A stretch of 64,000 nucleotides of DNA from Streptomyces sp. HUAS MG91 (GCF_040529335.1 NZ_CP159534.1:8370001-8434000), one strand, 5' to 3'; shown: positions 33,822 through 42,890, counted from the first letter of the stretch. Notes: generated by a model from the letters alone, not told the origin. Translations and numbers: made by a program.

Positions 33822-34673
33822 ATGCCCGAACTGCGGCGCGTCCCCGTCAACGGTGTCGAACTGAACGTCGCTCTCGCCGGATCGGGCCCGGCCGTCCTGC
33901 TCCTGCACGGCTTCCCGCACACCTGGGAGCTGTGGACGGACGTCATGGCCGACCTGTCCGGCCGCTACCGCGTCATCGCGCCGGACCTGCGCGGGTTCGG
34001 CGAGAGCAGCCATGCCGCCTCCGGGTACGACGCGGGCACTCTGGCCGAGGACGCCGCGGCGCTTCTCACCACGCTCGGCGAGCCCTCGGCCGCGGTGGTG
34101 GGCATCGACGCGGGTACGGCGCCGGCCTTCCTCCTCGCCCTGCGCCGCCCCGGTCTCGTCCGGCGCCTGGTCGTCATGGAGTCCCTTCTGGGCACGCTGC
34201 CCGGCGCCGAGGACTTCCTCGCCGACGGGCCGCCGTGGTGGTTCGGCTTCCATTCCGCCGCGCCCGGCCTCGCCGAGACCGTGTTGGAGGGCCACGAGGC
34301 CGCCTACGTCGACTGGTTCCTGCGCGCCGGCACGCTCGGCGACGAAGTACGCCTCGCCCTCAGGGACGCCTTCGTCCGCGCGTACACGGGCCGCCCTGCG
34401 CTGAGCCGCGCGTTCTCGTACTACCGGGCGCTGCCCGAGAGCGCGGCACAGATCGAGCGGGCGGTCGCCACCGCCCGCCTGACGGTGCCGACGATGGCGT
34501 TGGGCGCGCGGCCCGTCGGTACTGCGCTGGAACGCCAACTCCGCCCGTTCACCGACGATCTCACCGGACACGTCATCGAAGACTGCGGCCACATCATTCC
34601 GCTGCACCGCCCGCGCGCCCTCCTCGCGCTGCTGCGTCCATTCCTGGCCGGTGAGGACCCGAAGGCGGCCTGA
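33822..34673 (+). CDS. Alpha/beta hydrolase, epoxide hydrolase-like
   Basis: A 283-residue cytosolic hydrolase. The oxyanion region is LLLHGFPHTWELW. The nucleophile elbow is VVGIDAGTAP with Asp as nucleophile, as in epoxide hydrolases and haloalkane dehalogenases rather than serine esterases. The catalytic His is in EDCGHIIPLHRP. In this group the usual GHDWG elbow has become GIDAG. ATG start. It is divergent from the HxlR regulator, suggesting induction by a reactive compound. Natural substrate unknown. Confidence 0.85.
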   Translation: MPELRRVPVNGVELNVALAGSGPAVLLLHGFPHTWELWTDVMADLSGRYRVIAPDLRGFGESSHAASGYDAGTLAEDAAALLTTLGEPSAAVVGIDAGTAPAFLLALRRPGLVRRLVVMESLLGTLPGAEDFLADGPPWWFGFHSAAPGLAETVLEGHEAAYVDWFLRAGTLGDEVRLALRDAFVRAYTGRPALSRAFSYYRALPESAAQIERAVATARLTVPTMALGARPVGTALERQLRPFTDDLTGHVIEDCGHIIPLHRPRALLALLRPFLAGEDPKAA

Positions 34674-34810
34674 CCGGAGCCGGCGCTGACTTTCCGCGAC
34701 ACTCGAACCCTTGGGGCATCCCGCCCATCCGCTCCCGCCAACTCACCCCCGACCGGCATCCATGTACGGTCGTCGCAGCCCACCCCTGACCCGCGGGAAG
34801 CGAGCCGTCC

Positions 34811-35077
34811 ATGACTGAATGGCAGGAGTTCCGCGGCGGCGTGAACACCGTGCGGCGCAACGGCGATGTCGTCCACCGGCCGGCAACACCGGCAACTCCC
34901 GCGATCCACCGACTCCTGCGGCACCTCCTCGACAACGGATTCCACGGAGCACCGGAGCCCCGCGGCTTCGACGCCGACGGCGGCAGCGGCTCCTGGCCGA
35001 GGACCGGCCGCGATACCAACGAGTCGCGGCGATTCGCCTGCTGCGAGCCACCGGAGCGCATGTTCAACATCAGCTGA
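34811..35077 (+). pseudogene. N-terminal fragment of a phosphotransferase-family gene
   Basis: After GGGAAGCG and ATG 34811 the frame reads MTEWQEFRGGVNTVRRNGDV and HRPATPATPAIHRLLRHLLD, then NGFHGAPEPRGFDADG. This matches the start of actinomycete APH-fold proteins (GGVN.VVR.GDTV.RP...VH.LLRHL...GF.GAPEPLG.D..G). It then loses similarity and stops at 35077, before any catalytic loop. The gene is truncated. Sequence beyond it does not restore the family. Confidence 0.65.
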
Positions 35078-35427
35078 CTTCCGGACGATGACCTCTTGTT
35101 CTATGACCGCGTCGCGGAACGAGGGACTGCGCGGGAGCGATCCCAAGGACTGATGCGTTTCTCCGGCGGCGCGGGCGGCTCCGATCAGTGGGAGGCGGCT
35201 CGGTGCCACGCCTGGACGGCCTGCTCGGTGGCGGGCTGCGGGGTGGTTTCGGCGACCTGGCCGTGGACGTCGTGCGGGTCGGCGAGCCCGCGGCCGCCGA
35301 GGCCGTGAGCGTGTCCGGCCAAGTCGTTCAAACCCTTCGCCGTCCGATGAAAACGACGGCTCGAAATTCACTAGGTCGTGGTCATGCCCAGAGGGCTGCT
35401 GGTGCACGGGCCGACCACCTGGACCCT
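35078..35427. other. Intergenic stretch, no clear gene
   Basis: About 350 bp after the phosphotransferase fragment. The only coding-like signal is leftward: a frame ending at a TGA at 35185-35187 reads FHRTAKGLNDLAGHAHGLGG and VAETTPQPATEQAVQAW with G/C-rich third positions, but no usable start follows its upstream stop. I take it as another possible remnant. Confidence 0.35.
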
Positions 35428-35453
35428 GGCCGGACGGTGGAGACCGTCCGGCC
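35428..35453. terminator. Perfect 11-bp hairpin terminator
   Basis: GGCCGGACGGT and ACCGTCCGGCC enclose a 4-nt loop, 31 bp past the stop of the small secreted protein on the minus strand. Strong terminator for that gene. Confidence 0.8.
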
Positions 35454-35484
35454 CCTCCGGGGGCTCATGTCCCTGCGGAGTCCG

Positions 35485-35784
35485 TCACTGCACGGCGCCG
35501 TCCGGGATGCACACGTACCCCGGGCCCCATCCATTGCGTTCCACGTGACTGGGCTGCGTGGAGCCAAGGCAGGAGAGCCATGCCTCACGGTACGACGGGT
35601 CCGTCAGAATCAGGTGCTGCTCGTCCAGATCGGCGCGGGCGAGACTGTCGTAGGCCTCGTTCGACAGGATGGCCGCCCCGGCACCCGGCTCGGGTGAGGC
35701 GGCCGAGGCCGGGGCGACCCAGGCTGCGGACGCGGACAGGGCGAGGAGAACCGTGGCGGTGCCGGCGGCTGTGCGGATGCGCAT
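35485..35784 (-). CDS. Small secreted protein, hypothetical
   Basis: A 99-residue protein with a typical Sec signal peptide (RIRTAAGTATVLLALSASAAWVAPASA, cleavage after about residue 28). The mature part of about 70 residues has two cysteines (WLSCLG and YVCIPDG) that may form a disulphide. The ATG at 35784 has GGGAG upstream. The gene has its own terminator. No family recognised. Confidence 0.75.
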   Translation of the reverse strand: MRIRTAAGTATVLLALSASAAWVAPASAASPEPGAGAAILSNEAYDSLARADLDEQHLILTDPSYREAWLSCLGSTQPSHVERNGWGPGYVCIPDGAVQ

Positions 35785-35905
35785 CTGAAGGGGCTCCCTG
35801 TTTCGACGGCGGAACATCGCCTGTTCAACTGAGGAGCCCCGACTTGGTCACGCCGACGGGTCCGGCGGAGTGGGGTCATTCCGCGTCCGGTCATGCGGCG
35901 TCCCC

Positions 35906-36415
35906 TCATGCGGCGTCGGCGTTCTCCAACTGGCGTTTGAGGTTCTGCAGCGTCCTGTCGATGTTCCGGGTCTGGAAGTCGGCGAACGTGTGGCCCGAGG
36001 TGACGAGGCGGTCGAAGGTGTGCGCGACGAAGTCGGGCCAGGCGCGGCGGTCGTCGGTCCAGGTCTCCGTCACACGTGTGCCGCGCTCCGTCGGCTCGAA
36101 GCGGTACTCCCATGTGGCGATCGGCCCGCGCAGCCGGGGCTTGCGGGCGCCGATCGCGTGGACGCGGAAGGCGAAGCGGCTGTCCGGTTCGGCCGCGGTG
36201 ACGGTGCACCGGGTGACCCACTGGATCCGCCCGCGCTTGTTGCGCCCGACGAACGACGTGCCAGGCACCACCGGCCCTGCCGGAACGTCACCCGTCGTGC
36301 CACGGTTCTCCGGGCTCCAACGGCCCATGTCCTCCGGGCGACTCACCGCCTGATAGGCGATGCGAGGCGCCACCTCGACCTCGATGCTCCTGCTCACGGT
36401 GAACACGCGACTCAC
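35906..36415 (-). CDS. SRPBCC (polyketide cyclase/START-like) family protein
   Basis: A 169-residue helix-grip protein that would bind a hydrophobic ligand in an internal cavity. The family pattern is present: FTVSRSIEVEVAPRIAYQAV at the start, then RPEDMGRWSPEN, the strands TSFVGRNKRGRIQWVTRCTV and ATWEYRFEPTERGTRVTETW, and the long C-terminal helix NIDRTLQNLKRQLENAD. It starts with GTG. Not in an operon with a polyketide synthase, so a cyclase role is not implied. Downstream a 12-bp repeat TCATGCGGCGTC occurs twice near 35890-35916. Confidence 0.85.
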   Translation of the reverse strand: MSRVFTVSRSIEVEVAPRIAYQAVSRPEDMGRWSPENRGTTGDVPAGPVVPGTSFVGRNKRGRIQWVTRCTVTAAEPDSRFAFRVHAIGARKPRLRGPIATWEYRFEPTERGTRVTETWTDDRRAWPDFVAHTFDRLVTSGHTFADFQTRNIDRTLQNLKRQLENADAA

Positions 36416-36659
36416 TGGAAGCCCCTCCGGCCGAACTGTTGACTACTGGTGAGTACAGAGGATCGCACGGAGCCGGGTCGACGGGGCGGCCGGCATCTGC
36501 GGCGAGCACGGCAACGCCCCGTCTCCGTCGACATCTTCCACCGCTCGGGACGCGACTACGTAACTGGCTCACCGCTCCGTTTCCCGACGGCACGACGTCA
36601 GGCTGGTCGGGCGTCATTCGCCACGGCTTGCCTGTCGTCCACGCGCCCCAGCTTGCCGT

Positions 36660-38387
36660 TCAGCTTCCTGTGCTGCGCAGATTCTCCCGTACCTTGGCGA
36701 TCGCGAAGCCCCAGCCCTGCTGGACGGTGGGCTTGGCGGGTACGGCGATCTCGTCCGGATTGGTGAGCACGTCGAGCAGGACCGGCCCGGGTTCGGCGAA
36801 CGCGCGCGTGACGGCGTCGGCGAGATCCTCGGGGCGTTCGACGCGGATGCCCTTGATGCCCAGAGCCTGGGCGACGGCGGCGAAGTCCGGGTTGTCCAGG
36901 ACGGTGCCGAACTCGGGAAGCCCGGCCTGCTCCTGTTCGAGCTTGACCATGCCCAGGCGCTGGTTGTCGAAGACGACGAGCTTGACCGGCAGTTGTTCGG
37001 TGCGGATCGTCATGAGGTCGCCGAGCAGCATCGACAGGCCGCCGTCGCCGCAGAAGGCGACGGTCTGCCGGTCCCGGTCGAGCAGTTGGGCGCCGATGGC
37101 CTGCGGCATCGCGTTGGCCATGGAGCCGAGGTTGTAGGAGCCGATCAGCCGGCGGCTGCCGCGCATCTCGACGAACCGGGAGAGCCAGACCGTGGCCATG
37201 CCGGTGTCGGAGGTGAACACGGCGTCGTCGTCGGCCGCGGTGTCGATGGCAGCGGCGAGCGCTTCGGGGCGTACCAGGTGGTCGCGGTTGTCGAAGGCGG
37301 AGCGGACCTTGCCGACCAGACCCTTGTCGTGGCCGGGATCGGCGAGCCGACGCTGCCCGTCCTGCCACTGGGTGAACTTCTCGCGGGCGGAGTCGAGATG
37401 CTTGCGGTCCTCGCGGGCCGCGACCCGCTGCAGCAGCCCGCGCACGGTGGGGCCGACGTCGGCGGCGAGCGCCACGTCGACGGGGACGCGCCGCCCGATG
37501 TGCTCGGCGACCCGGTCGACCTGGACGACCTTCTTGCCCTGCGGATACCACTCGCGGTACGGGAAGTCGGTGCCGAGCAGGACGAGGGTGTCGGCCTTGT
37601 CCATGGCGCGGGCGGCGGCCGGGTTGCCGATGAGGCCGGTCTGGCCGACCTGGAAGGGGTTGTCGCCCTCGAAGCCCTCCTTGGCCTTGAGGGTGAGCAC
37701 CATGGGCGCGGCGAGCCGTTCGGCGAGGGCGAGGACGTCCGCGCGGGAGGTGCGGGCGCCTCGGCCGACGAGCAGGGTGACGTCGCCGCCGTCGTCGATG
37801 AGGCGGGCCGCCTCGTCGAGGTCGGGGTCGTCGGGGCGGTTCTCGGAGCGGGCGACGGAGAGCCGTGCGGGCCGGTCGGCGGGGAGTTCCTGGTCGCCGA
37901 TGTCACCGGGGACGGTGAGCACGGCGACGCCCCGGCGGCCGATGGCGGTGCGGACGGCTACCTCCAAGAGGCCGGGCAGTTGTTCGGGTGAGGTGACGGT
38001 GGCGCGGAAGACGGCCACGTCCTTGAAGAGGAGGTCGTTGTCGACCTCCTGGAAGTAGTCGGTGCCCACCTCGGAGAGCGGGACCTGCCCGGTGACGGCG
38101 AGGACCGGGGTGCCGCTCTTGGCGGCGTCGTACAGGCCGTTGAGCAGGTGCACCGAGCCTGGGCCCACGGTGCCCATGCAGACGCCGAGGGTGTCGGTGA
38201 GCTGGGACTGGGCGCCGGCGGCGAACGCGGCGGCCTCTTCGTGGCGGCAGCCGACCCAGGAGAGGGTCTCGGAGGACCGGATGGCGTCGGTGAGGGGGTT
38301 GAGCGCGTCACCGACGACACCGAAGACGTGCCGCACCCCGAGCTCCTCCAGGGTGTCGGTGAAAAGGCGGGCGACGGTGCGGGACAT
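36660..38387 (-). CDS. ThDP-dependent pyruvate oxidase/dehydrogenase-like enzyme
   Basis: A 575-residue enzyme of the acetohydroxyacid synthase/pyruvate oxidase family. The activating Glu50 is in GCRHEEAAAFAAGAQ. The cofactor motif is GDGG (447-450) through FDNQRLGM (Asn475), binding thiamine diphosphate and Mg2+. The middle domain could bind FAD as in PoxB. Related proteins are annotated as pyruvate dehydrogenase (quinone) producing acetate. The C-terminus lacks an obvious amphipathic membrane helix like that of E. coli PoxB. ATG 38387 with AAAGGA upstream. The leader contains a short tandem repeat of GAAGCGT. No partner gene nearby. Confidence 0.88.
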   Translation of the reverse strand: MSRTVARLFTDTLEELGVRHVFGVVGDALNPLTDAIRSSETLSWVGCRHEEAAAFAAGAQSQLTDTLGVCMGTVGPGSVHLLNGLYDAAKSGTPVLAVTGQVPLSEVGTDYFQEVDNDLLFKDVAVFRATVTSPEQLPGLLEVAVRTAIGRRGVAVLTVPGDIGDQELPADRPARLSVARSENRPDDPDLDEAARLIDDGGDVTLLVGRGARTSRADVLALAERLAAPMVLTLKAKEGFEGDNPFQVGQTGLIGNPAAARAMDKADTLVLLGTDFPYREWYPQGKKVVQVDRVAEHIGRRVPVDVALAADVGPTVRGLLQRVAAREDRKHLDSAREKFTQWQDGQRRLADPGHDKGLVGKVRSAFDNRDHLVRPEALAAAIDTAADDDAVFTSDTGMATVWLSRFVEMRGSRRLIGSYNLGSMANAMPQAIGAQLLDRDRQTVAFCGDGGLSMLLGDLMTIRTEQLPVKLVVFDNQRLGMVKLEQEQAGLPEFGTVLDNPDFAAVAQALGIKGIRVERPEDLADAVTRAFAEPGPVLLDVLTNPDEIAVPAKPTVQQGWGFAIAKVRENLRSTGS

Positions 38388-38487
38388 AGAAGGTTGTCCT
38401 TTCTGAAGCGTGAAGCGTGAAGCGGCGTGAAGCCTGCGGTGCTGGATCCTGGGTGCTCGATGTCGAGTGCCGCGGGGGATGGGCCGG

Positions 38488-38709
38488 TCAGCCAGTGAAA
38501 CCGTCCAGGTCGGCGGCCTGCCGATCAGCGGCCCAGCCGGCCGGCGAATCCGCGGCGGCGCCCAACGGGGTGGCCGCGAACCACCACCGTGGGGAGACAG
38601 CCAATGCCGAGGTGACCGCCGCAGCGGCACACAGAACGAGCAGGCCGACGGCTCCGAAGTGCACCATGTTCGACCGGTTAACCGAGATCGGTCCGCTCAT
38701 GTCTGTCAT
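38488..38709 (-). CDS. Small single-helix membrane protein, hypothetical
   Basis: A possible 73-residue protein with one hydrophobic helix (MVHFGAVGLLVLCAAAAVTSALAV) and a short polar tail. Third-position composition is acceptable, but no strong ribosome binding site precedes ATG 38709 or the ATG at codon 4. It lies in a 550-bp gap between the ThDP enzyme and the lipase. It may be spurious. Confidence 0.4.
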   Translation of the reverse strand: MTDMSGPISVNRSNMVHFGAVGLLVLCAAAAVTSALAVSPRWWFAATPLGAAADSPAGWAADRQAADLDGFTG

Positions 38710-38940
38710 CTGGGTTCAGTTCCGCCGGCCAGCGCGTTCCCCGCGCCCGCGAGGGCGCTCATGGACCTATAAAGCCTTCAGGTCAGGTGCACCCCACCGT
38801 CCGCACTCCTACCGCATCCGGCCCGGGACCGGCTCCGCACGATTCATCGCGCACACTGGCGATTTAGCCGATGGCGCCCGGACCCGGCCCCTCCACTCTG
38901 GTCGGACCAGGTACCCGCACACCCCCATCAGGAGGGCTCC

Positions 38941-39699
38941 ATGGGCTCCACGCGTCATCGTCCCCCACGCCGGCTGCTCGGCGTGCTCGCAGCCACCGCC
39001 GTCGCGTTCACCCTCTTCTCCTCGGCCACGACGACAGCAGGCGCCGCCGACACCGCGGCCACGGCCACGCAGACGGCCGCCACGCGATCCGCCGCCGCGC
39101 AGCCGTTGTCCACCAGCACGCCGGTCGTCTTCGTCCACGGCTACACCGGCAGCGCCTCCAACTGGGTCACTGCCATGAGCGTCTTCCGCGCCAACGGCTG
39201 GTCCAGTTCCAACCTCTTCGCCTACGAGTACAACTCGTACGGCAACAACATCACCAACGCACAGGGCCTCGCCGCCTACGTCAACACCGTGAAGGCGCAG
39301 ACCGGCGCGAGCAAGGTCGCCATCGTCAACCACTCGATGGGCGGACTGGTCAGCCAGTACTACCTGAAGGTGCTGGGCGGCAACACCAGCGTCAGCCACC
39401 TCGCCTCGATCGCGGGCGCCAACCACGGCACCACCTACGCCAGCGCCTGCCTCGTCTACACGACCTGCCAGCAGATGTATCCGGGCTCCTCGTTCATCTC
39501 CCAGATCTCCTCCGGTGACGAGACACCCGGCTCCACCAAGTACGCCACCTGGTACTCGGCGTGCGACGGCGTCATCATCCCCTACACGAGCACCCGCCTC
39601 GACGGCGCGACCAACAACAACGTGGCCTGTCAGACCCACATCGGCTATCTGACGGACACCGTCGTACTCGGGCAGATCGCCCGCTTCGTCGCCTCCTGA
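38941..39699 (+). CDS. Secreted triacylglycerol lipase (actinomycete alpha/beta fold)
   Basis: An exported lipase of 252 residues with a signal peptide (about 1-36, ending AGAADTA). The catalytic Ser132 is in VNHSMGG (the family GHSMG with Asn for Gly), Asp209 in ACDGVI and His233 in QTHIGYL. The oxyanion region is FVHGYTGSASNW. Four Cys at 170/176 and 208/230 should make two disulphides. It resembles the EstA/class 2 lipases of Streptomyces. ATG with AGGAGG upstream. It hydrolyses extracellular acylglycerols or esters. Confidence 0.92.
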   Translation: MGSTRHRPPRRLLGVLAATAVAFTLFSSATTTAGAADTAATATQTAATRSAAAQPLSTSTPVVFVHGYTGSASNWVTAMSVFRANGWSSSNLFAYEYNSYGNNITNAQGLAAYVNTVKAQTGASKVAIVNHSMGGLVSQYYLKVLGGNTSVSHLASIAGANHGTTYASACLVYTTCQQMYPGSSFISQISSGDETPGSTKYATWYSACDGVIIPYTSTRLDGATNNNVACQTHIGYLTDTVVLGQIARFVAS

Positions 39700-39774
39700 C
39701 CGCCGTCTCCCGAACAAGCCGGCCCATCCCGTGGCGCGGTCGGCGCGACTCGCCGCGCCGACCCGTCACAAGGG

Positions 39775-40209
39775 ATGGGCTCGGCTTCGACGACGATGCG
39801 GCGACAAGGTGTGGAGGAACACGTGTTTCTCACACATTGGGTTGGACTACGTCGTGCAGGGCACTGGCTCGACCCGAGCGCCGCCGCGAACGGAACCCGG
39901 GCAGCGGCCGAGGCGCTGATGGACGACCAGAAGGTGATTCGGGACGACGTCGACCGCAACAGGAAGGCCTTCCGCCTCTCCCTCGACCGCCGTATCGCCA
40001 TCTTCAAGTCGACGCTGCCGCAGCGTCGAGTTTCTGGATCACGCACTGTCTTTGATCTACGACGAGAGCCGCGACGAGGCACTGCCGGCCGCCCGCTCTT
40101 TCCAGACCGACTTGGCCGCCGTCGCACCGTCACAATGGCCGATGTTCACCTCGGGGCGCGCCGGCTACTGGCTAGCGGTGTCCGTATGCTGCGTTGCCCC
40201 TGGCTGTGA
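39775..40209 (+). other. Unidentified, possibly degraded coding region
   Basis: This open frame has a coding-like middle part (HVFLTHWVGLRRAGHWLDPS, EALMDDQKVIRDDVDRNRKA, FRLSLDRRIAIFKSTLPQRR), charged and helical. At about 40025 the coding-like signal moves to another frame (VEFLDHALSLIYDESRDEA, RSFQTDLAAVAPSQWPMF), which suggests a frameshift. There is no ribosome binding site and no family I recognise. The whole 39700-40610 gap otherwise contains only the small frame at 40327. Confidence 0.35.
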
Positions 40210-40326
40210 GAGTTGTCAGGCTCGATGTTCTCGCCGCCCCCGAGGCCACCGTCCGCCACGGCACCCGGACTGTCGGCGCGGCACCCTGCACCCCGCGAAA
40301 GTCCATCAGGCGGAGAGCATGATCGT

Positions 40327-40509
40327 GTGCGCCGGGCGATTCTCCGGCTGGCCGACCTGCTGCCGCTCCCTCTGCGCGCCTACGCCTTCGGGCTCGCCTG
40401 CGAACTTCTCGACGTCGTTCGCGCGCTCCTGGACCGAACCGCGTCCCACATCGGCAACGGTGAGTCCGTCAGGGCCAGCGGCGAATGCGCCATGCGGCGT
40501 ATGGCGTGA
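40327..40509 (+). CDS. Possible small hypothetical protein
   Basis: A 60-residue frame from GTG 40327 reading RRAILRLADLLPLPLRAYAF, then GLACELLDVVRALLDRTASH. It is amphipathic with a Leu/Ala-rich helix and sits 101 bp upstream of the ferredoxin-reductase gene in the same direction. There is no clear ribosome binding site. It may be a remnant. Confidence 0.35.
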   Translation: MRRAILRLADLLPLPLRAYAFGLACELLDVVRALLDRTASHIGNGESVRASGECAMRRMA

Positions 40510-40610
40510 AGCCCTCGGCGCTGGTGTGCCTGGGCGGGTTGTGTGCTTCGCTCGGTTTCCGCGGCGCCCGTCGGCCCGGCACCGAAAGGCCCGCGCAGAA
40601 GGGAGCCAGC

Positions 40611-41693
40611 ATGGTCCACTCGTTCCGGGCGCCGCCCATCCTGCCCTGGGCGTGGCTGGTGAACCGGCTGACCAGCCCGTTGACCGTGGACGACTATCTC
40701 GGCATGCTCGATCCGCTGTGGTCGGCGCGGCATCCCGCGGGCAGGGTCGGCGCGGTCCGGCCGGAAGGACCCGGTGCGGCCACCCTGACGATCCGCCCCG
40801 GCAGAGGCTGGACGGGCCACCGGGCCGGGCAGTACCTCCCCGTCGGGGTCGAGATCGACGGCGTACGACACTGGCGTACGTACTCGATCACGTCGCCGCC
40901 CGGCGACAGCGACGTCACCCTCGCGGTCAAGGCCCACCCCGACGGCCGGGTCTCCCCGCACATGGTGCACCGGACGGTACCGGGTACGGTGCTCCGACTC
41001 GGCCCGGCGCAGGGCGAGTTCACGCTGCCGGAACCGCTGCCCGACCGCATCCTGTTCATCACCGCGGGCAGCGGCATCACGCCGGTCATGGGGATGCTGC
41101 GCACGCTCGCCCGATGTCGCACTGCCCCGGACACCCTCCTTCTGCACAGCGCGCCGACCCCGGCCGAATGCCTCTTCCGGGACGAACTCGCGACGCTGGA
41201 GCAGGAGTTGCCCTGGCTCCGGATCCACCTCAACCACACCCGGTACGACGGCCGGCTCACCTCGGACCGTATCGCCGGCGTCTGCCCGGACTGGCGTGAC
41301 CGGGACGCCTGGGTGTGCGGTCCGGCCGGGCTGCTCGACACGGCCGAGCGGCAATGGGCATCCGTGGGGCTGGAGGGGCGGCTGCGAGTCGAGCGGTTCC
41401 ACCTCACGCCCGTACAACCGCCGGGGGAGGGGGCGGTCGGCGGCCGGGTCCGGTTCGCGCGCAGCGGCGTGGAGACCGATGCGGCGGCGGGCACACCGCT
41501 CCTCGCGGTCGGCGAGGCGGCCGGCGTGCCGATGCCGTACGGCTGCCGTCGCGGCCTGTGCTTCGGCTGTCTCGTGCCACTCGTCGAGGGCCGGGTCCGC
41601 GATCTGCGCAGCGGTGAACTGCGCCATGGGCAAAGCGAGTTGATCCAGACCTGCGTCAATGCTGCCGCGGGTTCCCTGACGCTTGACCTCTGA
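40611..41693 (+). CDS. Ferredoxin reductase with C-terminal [2Fe-2S] domain (desaturase partner)
   Basis: A 360-residue flavin/iron-sulphur electron transferase. The FAD-binding motif is RTYS (89-92), the NAD(P)H motif is GSGITPVMGMLR (153-164), and the plant-type [2Fe-2S] ligands are Cys312, Cys317, Cys320 and Cys348. This matches the oxidoreductase that feeds electrons to DesA3-type acyl-CoA desaturases in actinobacteria. ATG with GAAGGGAG upstream. The desaturase gene follows after 55 bp, a gap occupied by a perfect palindrome. Confidence 0.93.
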   Translation: MVHSFRAPPILPWAWLVNRLTSPLTVDDYLGMLDPLWSARHPAGRVGAVRPEGPGAATLTIRPGRGWTGHRAGQYLPVGVEIDGVRHWRTYSITSPPGDSDVTLAVKAHPDGRVSPHMVHRTVPGTVLRLGPAQGEFTLPEPLPDRILFITAGSGITPVMGMLRTLARCRTAPDTLLLHSAPTPAECLFRDELATLEQELPWLRIHLNHTRYDGRLTSDRIAGVCPDWRDRDAWVCGPAGLLDTAERQWASVGLEGRLRVERFHLTPVQPPGEGAVGGRVRFARSGVETDAAAGTPLLAVGEAAGVPMPYGCRRGLCFGCLVPLVEGRVRDLRSGELRHGQSELIQTCVNAAAGSLTLDL

Positions 41694-41696
41694 AAA

Positions 41697-41718
41697 CCGG
41701 TATCACCGGTGATACCGG
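41697..41718. promoter_or_regulatory. Perfect 22-bp palindrome between reductase and desaturase genes
   Basis: The two 11-bp halves are CCGGTATCACC and GGTGATACCGG, with no spacer, starting 3 bp after the reductase stop. A partial further copy (GATACCGGCATCAC) overlaps its right side. It could be an operator for a fatty-acid-responsive repressor of the desaturase, or an intergenic hairpin setting the ratio of the two proteins. Confidence 0.6.
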
Positions 41719-41748
41719 CATCACGAGCCCCTCTCCCGAGGAGACTTC

Positions 41749-42810
41749 ATGGCCCTGCCCGCAAGCGCGCCGGACGCCACCCGCACCGAGGAACTGGGGC
41801 GGGAACTCGACCGGCTCCGCGCCGAAATCGTCACCGGCCGCGGCGCCGCGGACGCCCACTACATCCACACCGTGATCGCCGTGCAGCGCGGCTGCGAGGT
41901 CGCAGGCCGCTGCGCCCTCGCCGTCTCCCTCCTGCCGCCCGCCTGGGTTGCGGGCACCACCCTGCTCGCCCTCGCCAAGACCCTGGACAACATGGAGCTG
42001 GGCCACAACATCCTGCACGGCCAGTGGGACTGGCTCGGGGACCCGGCGATCCACTCGACCACCTGGGAGTGGGACTTCGCCACGCCTGCCGCCGCCTGGA
42101 AGCGCACGCACAACCATCAGCACCACACGTACACGAACGTCGTCGGCCGGGACCGCGACCTCGGCTACACCGTCCTGCGCATGGCTCCGGAACAGCCCTG
42201 GCACCCGGTGCACTTGCTCCAGCCGGTGTTCGCGGCTCTGCTCGCGCCCGTCTTCGAGTGGGGCATCGCCCTGTACGACCTGGAGGTGGACGCCGTGCCG
42301 TCCGGCCGCAAGAGCCTGCGGTCCTTCCTCGGCGAAGCGACCACGCTCCTGCGCAAGGCGGTGCGTCAGTCGGCCAAGGACTACGTGCTCTTCCCGCTCC
42401 TCGCCGGCCCCAGCGCGCTGCCCTGCCTGCTCGGCAACCTCACCGCGAGCGCCGCCCGCAACATCTGGGCGCACACGGTCATCTTCTGCGGGCACTTCCC
42501 CGCGGACGTGCACACCTTCACGTACACGGAGGAAGAGATCGAGGGCGAGAGCCGGGGGGAGTGGTACCTGCGGCAGATCCAGGGCTCGGCGAACATCGAG
42601 GGCGGTCCGCTGCTGCACGTCCTCTCCGGCAATCTCAGCCACCAGATCGAACACCACCTGTTCCCCGACCTGCCCAGCAACCGCTACGCCGAACTCGCCC
42701 CACAGGTACGGGAGATCTGCGCCCGCCACGGACTGCCGTACGTCAGTGGACCCCTGTGGCGCCAGTACGCGTCGATGTGGGGCCGCGTACTGCGCCACGC
42801 CCTGCCCTAG
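41749..42810 (+). CDS. Membrane acyl-CoA desaturase
   Basis: A 353-residue di-iron desaturase that introduces a double bond into fatty acyl chains using O2 and electrons from the upstream reductase. The three histidine boxes are GHNILH (85-90), HNHQHH (121-126) and HQIEHH (298-303), the last being typical of front-end and DesA3-like desaturases. Hydrophobic segments flank the boxes (VSLLPPAWVAGTTLLALAKTL). ATG with CGAGGAG upstream. Together with the reductase it forms a two-gene membrane-lipid remodelling unit. Confidence 0.93.
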   Translation: MALPASAPDATRTEELGRELDRLRAEIVTGRGAADAHYIHTVIAVQRGCEVAGRCALAVSLLPPAWVAGTTLLALAKTLDNMELGHNILHGQWDWLGDPAIHSTTWEWDFATPAAAWKRTHNHQHHTYTNVVGRDRDLGYTVLRMAPEQPWHPVHLLQPVFAALLAPVFEWGIALYDLEVDAVPSGRKSLRSFLGEATTLLRKAVRQSAKDYVLFPLLAGPSALPCLLGNLTASAARNIWAHTVIFCGHFPADVHTFTYTEEEIEGESRGEWYLRQIQGSANIEGGPLLHVLSGNLSHQIEHHLFPDLPSNRYAELAPQVREICARHGLPYVSGPLWRQYASMWGRVLRHALP

Positions 42811-42890
42811 GGCAGGGCGTGGCGGGCCCGCCCTCGGCTCCGTGAGCGGAACTCGAACGAAACCTCAGCGCGACGGGCAGCGCGAGCGCT

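Noticed and set aside
36449..36766. A 105-codon rightward frame over the end of the ThDP enzyme gene
   Set aside because: Only its first ~30 codons lie outside the sense gene, no family is recognised, and the rest is antisense shadow.
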